The translations under genes and the position numbers were made by a program. A stretch of 64,000 nt of DNA from Chrysopilus asiliformis. Taxonomy: Eukaryota > Arthropoda > Insecta > Diptera > Rhagionidae. Location: the NCBI GenBank assembly GCA_964034945.1, contig OZ035960.1:108443840-108507839 (forward strand), given 5' to 3'. Below are positions 57,573 to 64,000 of this stretch, one piece after another. The number at the start of each line of letters is the position of its first letter. The first letter of the stretch is position 1. The notes under the pieces were generated by a model. It was given only the letters and a program-made list of their open reading frames with translations, did no database searches and was not told the origin of the DNA.

Positions 57573-59299
57573 ATATTTGATTTTTTTCTACTCCCTAAAT
57601 GTAACAAATTTAATATGATGACAAAATACCCGAAACAAAAAAAAATTCTTTAATTCTCTTCAAATAATCCACAGCTTTGAATTTTCATTATTTGAGTTAA
57701 TAAGATTCCGTTTAATGGCATTTAATTTCTTTAGAAAAAAGAAGATTTTTTTACAAATCTCTATCACGAAGAAAATTTTCAATATGTTTAGAACTGAGGT
57801 CCCTAACGAAAAAAAATCCATTCATCCGTGTTATTGGGACTGTGGGAAAATAAAATTAAAAAAAATCACTCAATATTGCCCAACATAGTAAAAGTTTTTC
57901 TTTTTTCCTGTAAATAAATAATTTAAAATCGTTAAATTGGTGGTTTAAAGTTTGACCGTATAAATTGTAGTCATCAATAAGCGAAATAAATGACGCACAA
58001 AAAATTTCGAAGAAGATCTTTTTCTTCGTTCACTTATACTTAATACAAAATGAAAAAGGGGAAGAAATCATAGCTAAATTACCGGAAAAAGTTAAAATAC
58101 TTACTAGCAAACTTCAAAGCCTTTATATGTGATGAGGAAGAAATATTAGGGACATTAGCAATTCTCTTTAAGAATTAAAGATGCCCAAGAAATTGGAACT
58201 GATAGGGAGAATACGTAACGAAAGTAAGAAGAAAAGATTTTCGCCTTCTTATCGTTATCCCGCTATATATATACTAGTATATATCTAGCAATCTATATAT
58301 GATTTTTAGGTACTAAAATATACATATAAATTGCATATAAATATATATGTATATAACGCCGCTATTGTTATATTTGCGATGGTGTCTTTTCACTAACAAA
58401 AGCGGAATAGAAATTTTTGGCAGGATGAGATCTTGGCTGGAGCATCAACCATGGTACTAACGACAATCTGGATTAACAAAGGAACCAGTTTCTACTTCTG
58501 TTACAGCAACAAAAAACTAATTTTCTTATTTCCTCCCGGATAACCTTTTTTTTATTTTTTTTTTTCTTTTTGGAACAAAAGTGTAAAAAAGAGGAGCACA
58601 AGACGGACTGAATAGAAAAAATGTGATTAGAAACAAAGTAAAATTAGGGAAACGTAAGGAGTTTTGAGAGTGAAAAAAAAAGAATTTTTAAATGAAAAGA
58701 AGAACCTAATGACCAGATTTATACTTAACATTTGCAACACAAAAGATGTTGAGACAATAAAAATTAGAGTGATCATTGGAATTTAAACATTACTACCAAA
58801 AGCTCAGTAGCAACTACGGGTACGGGTAATACGATTTTTTTTGCCATTTATTGGTCTTAATTTACCCAACAATAGTAGTTCAAAATCGATAGTTGCTAGG
58901 GCGTTTAATGACTTTCGAAATCCTGGCTGACCAGGAGATCCTTTGAAACGTGTTTTTAATGGGATTTTACGTTTTTCCCCTGTACACATGTTAAAACACT
59001 GGAGCAGCCGAAATTACCCAAAAGGCATTCACGAAATTCTCTATACACAAATCCTCTACAGGCCCCTATTTGAATTGCAAAATGGGTTCCTCTTCGTAAA
59101 TTTTTAATTTAAATCGATTTTTTTTCAATTCACATCGAGTTAGGAGTTTTATTTGTAAAGTTGACACGTGGAAATTAAATTTCAAAATCGTTGTTACTAA
59201 AGTATATATTAGTAACTGCAATATAAATTCCAACAATCCAATAGAAATGTTATTTTAGCTAATTAAATGTTTCAATTTGAATAAAGTTTTACTCTTTAG
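57573..59299. other. AT-rich DNA with one weak exon-like islet
   Basis: 58424-58515 is GC-richer and follows ATTTTTGGCAG; it is open as DEILAGASTMVLTTIWINKG onward. No family recognised. Confidence 0.3.
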
Positions 59300-60130
59300 A
59301 TTTAGTATACCGTTTGTAACGCAACGAACCAATAATCGGACACAAAAATGAACTACACCAAGGTGTTAAGGATGACCAAAGATTTTCATTTCCGTCTGTA
59401 TACTCGTCTCTCTGTCCGTCTGTCTCTCCGTCTGTCTGTCCGTCTATCTGTCCGTCTGTCAGTCCATCTGTCTGTTCGTCTGTCTGTCCGTCTGTTTGTC
59501 CGTTTGTCTATCCATCTGTCTGTCCGTCTATCTGTCCGTCTATCTGTCCCTCTGTCTGTCCGTCTATCTGCCCGTCTGTCTATCCATCTGTCTGTCCGTC
59601 TGTCTGTCCGTCTATCTCCTGTCTGTCTGTCTGTCCGTCTATCTGTCCGTCTGTCTGTCCCTCTATCTGTCCGTCTATCTGCCCGTCTGTCTGTCCGTCT
59701 GTCTGTCTGTCTGTCCGTCTGTCTGTCTGTCTGTCCGTCTGTCTTTTCGTCTGTCTTTCCGTCTGTCTGTCTCTGTCCATCTGTCTGTCTTTCCGCGAAC
59801 ACCACAACTTTTGAAAAGATTTAGATAGAGCAAAGCTACGTTTCTCGTAAATGGCAAGGCGAAGTTCTTGAATGAATAAAATCGGATCTCTCCTTCCCCC
59901 CTCCCCCATACAAACGAAACAGTTTTTTTTTTTAGAATTTTCTCGTAAACGGTGAGTCAAATTGAAAAATTTATAACGGTAAGATGTGTTTAGAATAGGA
60001 TTTTATATAACTCATCCATAGGTCAAAACTCAATCGGACCACTGCTTCTACCTTCTCCCATACAAATGGAGCTTTTTTCTCCTGTTTTCTCGAAAACTGT
60101 GCAACTATGCCTCGCCGGTAACCAGCTACA
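59300..60130 (+). repeat. Family A/B-like copy with long GTCY array
   Basis: Begins like family A (TACCGTTTGTAACGC, ACACAAAAATGAACTACACC). It has a ~400-bp degenerate GTCT/GTCC array (59394-59795), then continues like family B (GCGAACACCACAACTTTTG, AAATGGCAAGGCGAAGTTC, CATACAAACGAAACAG). It looks like a link between the two families. Frames on both strands here are array translations. Confidence 0.6.
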
Positions 60131-60136
60131 CCCTAA

Positions 60137-60500
60137 GGGTACGTCCACAGTGAACCAGCTTCTCGCTTTCTCGCGCACCAGCTTTCCGGCGAGCTTTACG
60201 CCGGTACTTATAACCAGCGTGATTCTAGCAGGTGATGGTCATAGTGAATCTCGCGCCTGTACTGCATATACGCTCGCACTTTCACGTCAACAACTGTCAA
60301 AACAGGCTTGTAGCTGGTTACCGGCATTAACAAGAATTAAAAATTGATTCCGGTAAAAGCTGGTAAACGCCGGCTGATTTTTATGAAAGCGAGAAGCCGG
60401 TTCACTATGGACGCGACAATTCATATTCGTGTTAATTTTAACCGGCGGCTGGAAAGCGATAAAGCGAGAAGCTGGTTTTATGACCACTATGGACGTACCC
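60137..60500. mobile_element. MITE (pair of 14634-14993), 364 bp
   Basis: TIRs GGGTACGTCCACAGTG...CCAGCTTCTCGC and the inverse ending GGACGTACCC, flanked by TAA (60134-60136, 60501-60503). It fits the PIF/Harbinger TWA duplication and closely matches the copy at 14634. Confidence 0.8.
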
Positions 60501-60503
60501 TAA

Positions 60504-61822
60504 GTTTATATTTTCCGCCGCTAATTTTTTTTCAGTTTTCGGATAATAGCCTAATGCTGTGGAAATAGTATTCAATATCCACACACCTATGAAAGCAAAG
60601 GCGGAAGCTGAAACAAAATATTGAAGAAATTTTTTTTTTTTTTCGAAATATCAAAATTTGATTAAAAATATTATACCAATATTTTCAATAATATTTTATT
60701 CAGGTTCTAGGAAAATGGGTCAAAAAAATAACACAATTTAAAATAAGGTTAAAATAATTAAATAACGAAAATACGAAATATTTTTTTTTTTGCTTTTCGT
60801 TACGTTTTTTGTTATTGCACCGGAATTAAACATTTTATAACCCATTTTTACAAAAAAAAAGCGAGAAAATCATTTCATTACTTCGTTACGTTACGATAAC
60901 GTTTCCCATCCCTGGTTTAAATTTCAAAACAAAAATCTTTATCTAATAAGCTTATTGATCTGCCCACATAACAGACAAATAGAAATGTTTATTACCATAT
61001 ATATGGTGTAAAAAACAAAAAAAATTATGCTGTATTTCCATTACAAAATAAGCTTCCTCTTCAGTCGAAAATAACTTCAAGGAAATTCTACGCCCACAAT
61101 AGCAGAAAAATACCGATTCCAGAAAAATTCCTTGATAATTTCACACTTTGAACAAATCGATGGAACAAAATTATCATTGAAGTGAGCTAAGCAACCAAAA
61201 CGAATTGTATCAATTTGCCAGTAATTTTCACTGTCAAACGTGCATATATAAATTTATTTGGAAGTCCTTGTCCAGCAATTTTGTGGCCACTCTTAGCAAA
61301 TCTCCCATTGAAATCTAGATTACCAGAATGTGGGGTTGTTTATTTACAAGTGCTTCCATTTCCATTTAAGATGTAAAAAATGTCATATGAAAGCATATAC
61401 CTCCATCACCCGAAATTGTATTTAAGGAAGTAGAAAAAATTGTAGATAATACCGATGTTATAGCAGCCATTATAGTGTGTAATACATTTTATTCTACTTA
61501 CTTAAAGAAGTTTGGTTATATACTTGTTATAATACCACATGTGCGAATATGTTACATACATATGTAGTTAACACATATAGATTATATAAATATATTTAGC
61601 TAATACCCCAAACTCTCTGACAGTAGGGTATCTTTATGTATGACTTCGGCCATAGATATATGTACGTAAATTCAAATATATGCATACTACAAATAGATGT
61701 AAACGTAATGTTTTCAAATTTATTCCAAAGTACCTACAACTTCTTTTGTCCACTAGCTAAGAGCACATTATCCCTAAACTTCAAGGCATTCTACTAAACA
61801 TCCGTTTTCCAACATGTTACAG
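60504..61822. other. AT-rich DNA, no features recognised
   Basis: No supported gene or repeat ends. Confidence 0.45.
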
Positions 61823-61991
61823 GCATTGGTTCTGGGCTTACAACCATCATCTTTTATCTGGCATTCTGATGCTGCCAGTGCCAACGCCAATCCTATACCA
61901 TTCCTCCTATCCGGATGCCTGACATTTGGAGATTTTGGGGGGAAAACGTGGTACGAACCGAGCCGGAGCTACACCGGATTCCAATTGGAGG
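61823..61991 (+). CDS. Candidate internal exon, unknown gene
   Basis: A GC-rich 169-nt stretch in AT-rich surroundings, bordered by an acceptor (TTTTCCAACATGTTACAG) and a donor (GGAGG|GTAAAA). It is open in phase 0, giving ALVLGLQPSSFIWHSDAASA, then NANPIPFLLSGCLTFGDFGG and KTWYEPSRSYTGFQLE. No family recognised and no partner exon identified. The opposite strand is closed in all frames over the full length, which mildly favours this strand. It could also be a conserved non-coding piece. Confidence 0.3.
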
Positions 61992-62842
61992 GTAAAAGGA
62001 CCACAAAAAAAAGGCGAAAATAACACAGTAGATGGGTATATTTGTGACACCTAAATATATACAAATATATTTTTATATGCGAATATGTATATAAAATGAT
62101 GTTTATATATACTATAGAGAATCCAGTTAAACAATAAAATTCTTCCACAACAAGAGGTACTAAAAAGAATATTTGCTCTCTCTTACGCTATACCATATCA
62201 CAAAATAGTGTGGATGGGTAACCATTTCTGTTTCGTAGGTGGTAGGAATCCATTTAAACCTTTTCTTTTTTTGCACAAGAAATGAAAGTTAAAAGGAAAA
62301 AATTGAAATAAAAGGATGTGTGGTAAAAGAGAACTTACTGAAATATTTAGACCCATTTGAATATTTCGAAAAAGGAAAAACCCCCGAAGGAAAGAAAGAC
62401 AATTGGGTAAAGTGCTAAAAAATTGTTCAGTGGATTCTTTAAAATATTTTATGGCCATTCACTTCGTTTTGGTCTCGAGATCTTAGATTTAGTATAGGAT
62501 AAACAACACAAAAAAAATCCCCTTAAATAAAAAAAGAAGAGAAATGTTGGCTACTTGGAAACGAGTGGAACCATTTTTTTAACACCATTTAGAAGATGAT
62601 TTTCGGCACTTTTTGCCTTATTTCTTCTTCTTCTTTTTTATCCCGCTTGGATATTTTTGATCTTGTTTGTTTCATCCCTTTTACAATTTCCGCACATGTT
62701 GCCCTGGATCGAATCATTACCTGCACGGAGAAAATCATCCAAACCGGAATATACAAGACAGTGGACTATTCTGCAATGATTCCCTGAAAATAGGGAATGA
62801 TTCCTATAATTTTGGGAAAATTTTCGTATTTTTAAAACCTTC
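61992..62842. other. AT-rich DNA, no features recognised
   Basis: Open frames at 62596-62849 are hydrophobic and probably chance. Confidence 0.4.
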
Positions 62843-63400
62843 TATTTAGCTTGCCTTCAAATCTGTCTGTTTGTCTGTCTGTTTGTTTGTCTATCTGTCA
62901 GAGTGACAGTTTGTTTGCGTGTCTGTCTGTCTGTCTTTTTGTCTGTTTGTTTGTCTGTCTGTCAGAGGGACAGTTTGTCTGTCTGTCTGTCTGTCAGGGT
63001 CAAATCTTGCAATCCAATTTTGACCTACTTCCACTCATTCGATTGGCTTAAAATTTTGCGCACATACGTAAATAAGATGACAATACAATATTCTCACTAC
63101 TTCGTCCTTGTTAAGGTAAGGGAAGGTCCTGTAAGGATTACGTGATTCTCATTTCCCTCAAACTTTTGGGGAAAGAACTCATCTGGGGGTTTTTGGGGTC
63201 GCTTACTTCGATCCTGGCATTAAAAAGTCCGTAAGGATTATGGAAAGTTCTGTAAGGATAACGTCATTATCATTTTTCTCAAATTTTCTGGAAAAAATCT
63301 GATCTGGGGGTTTTTGGGGTCGATGAATCCGATTCTGGAGTCAAAAAGTCCGTAAGAATATCTCAAAAGGAAGGATATCTGCTCGAAGACTAAAAAGTAT
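62843..63400 (+). repeat. Family D copy
   Basis: TCTATTTAGCTTGCC, interrupted GTTT/GTCT arrays with CAGAG(T/G)GACAGTTTG inserts, AGGGTCAAATCTTGC, core CGATTGGCTTAAAATTTTGC and two ~118-bp units (GTCCTGTAAGGATTACG; TCATCTGGGGGTTTTTGGGG). Confidence 0.7.
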
Positions 63401-63743
63401 AAAAAGCGTGGCATAAACAAAATATAAACAAATGTATGTAAACAAAGTATACACAATTTAATAGAATACAAAATGACTAAAAAAGGATAAGAAAAATTAA
63501 AGTCATAGATTGGGCATGGTCGAAAAATATTATTTACAACCTAAAAAGTACGAATTTATTGCGTAGTAACAATAAATATTACTATTTTTCAACCGTTTCT
63601 GTTCATTTAAGTCCTTTTTTGACTAAGTTCTATGTATGCCGTATATCCTATCGCTTCGCCTCTGATAGTATTCTAAACATTTTTTTAAATTTATTAAAAC
63701 AACTACGAAATTCCAATTTTTTTTTGATACCTCACATATGAGC
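63401..63743. other. No feature recognised
   Basis: Short AT-rich frames only. Confidence 0.4.
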
Positions 63744-64000
63744 AGGGTTCCCACCCCAAAAGTGAAAAGCGGAGTGTTGCTGATCGAAAAATAGTAGTGT
63801 CAGAGGGATTTCAGTAGTGTCAACTTTTTTAACAGTCATTTAGAGTTGTATTGAGACCACACATTTTGAATGTTACCGTCTAATGTTTTATTGCATATCA
63901 TATGAGTAGGGTAGGAGCGGGCATGTTGAATTACCCTTTAAATTAAGCTGAAGGCCAGTTAATAAAACATTTTAAAAAAAAGTTCTTCTATGAAATGTAG
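63744..64000. mobile_element. Possible left end of a hAT element, cut by the window
   Basis: CAGGGTTCCCACCCCAAAAG looks like a hAT TIR, followed by repeated TAGTAGTGTCA motifs. The other end would lie beyond the window. Confidence 0.3.

Overview
The window looks like nuclear DNA of an insect, probably a fly. It is AT-rich, has no operons, and has short introns with GT...AG ends. It is dominated by transposon remnants: DINE-1/INE-1-like Helentrons carrying (GTCY)n microsatellites, a DD41D mariner, Helitron-like elements, hAT, PIF/Harbinger and pogo-type elements. The species cannot be named from sequence alone. Most open frames are translations of GACA/GTCY microsatellites or of AT-rich DNA and are not genes.

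Layout. 0-6.4 kb: a Helitron-like copy, several inverted-repeat elements (MITEs), and a nested palindrome at 3749-4147. 6.4-7.1 kb: the best host coding sequence, two exons on the minus strand encoding a Ser/Thr/Pro-rich low-complexity protein of unknown function. 7.4-15 kb: repeats nested in one another. 16.5-19 kb: a TA-flanked, CACTG-ended element (16504-18987) that encloses a complete four-exon gene for a 137-residue SAM-like-domain protein; a Helentron has inserted behind the gene. 19.2-21.3 kb: a head-to-head Helentron cluster split by a second TA-flanked CAC-ended element. 23-27.5 kb: a hAT element with a BED-finger relic, a decayed satellite and a Helitron copy. 28.8-32.6 kb: an internally deleted DD41D mariner and a PIF/Harbinger transposase relic. 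34-36.6 kb: a Helentron, then a Helitron copy carrying a P-like MITE. 36.6-64 kb: mostly AT-rich DNA, perhaps intron, with weak exon-like islets and more repeats. Its most notable part is a three-level nest at 42433-44430.

Five repeat families are defined here by comparing copies within the window. A is DINE-1-like, B is a second GTCY family, C is the family with a TACTTTCC end, D has a GTTT/GTCT array, and H is the Helitron-like family with an ACCCG...CGGGT 3' hairpin. All five place a GACA/GTCY-type array near a core resembling GACTTGAAATTTTG. For repeats, + strand means the GTCY strand reads along +.

The most notable item is the SAM-domain gene enclosed in a transposon-like element whose two subterminal regions are dense in GCTAT/ATAGC motifs. 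All matches were made by eye; no database search was possible.
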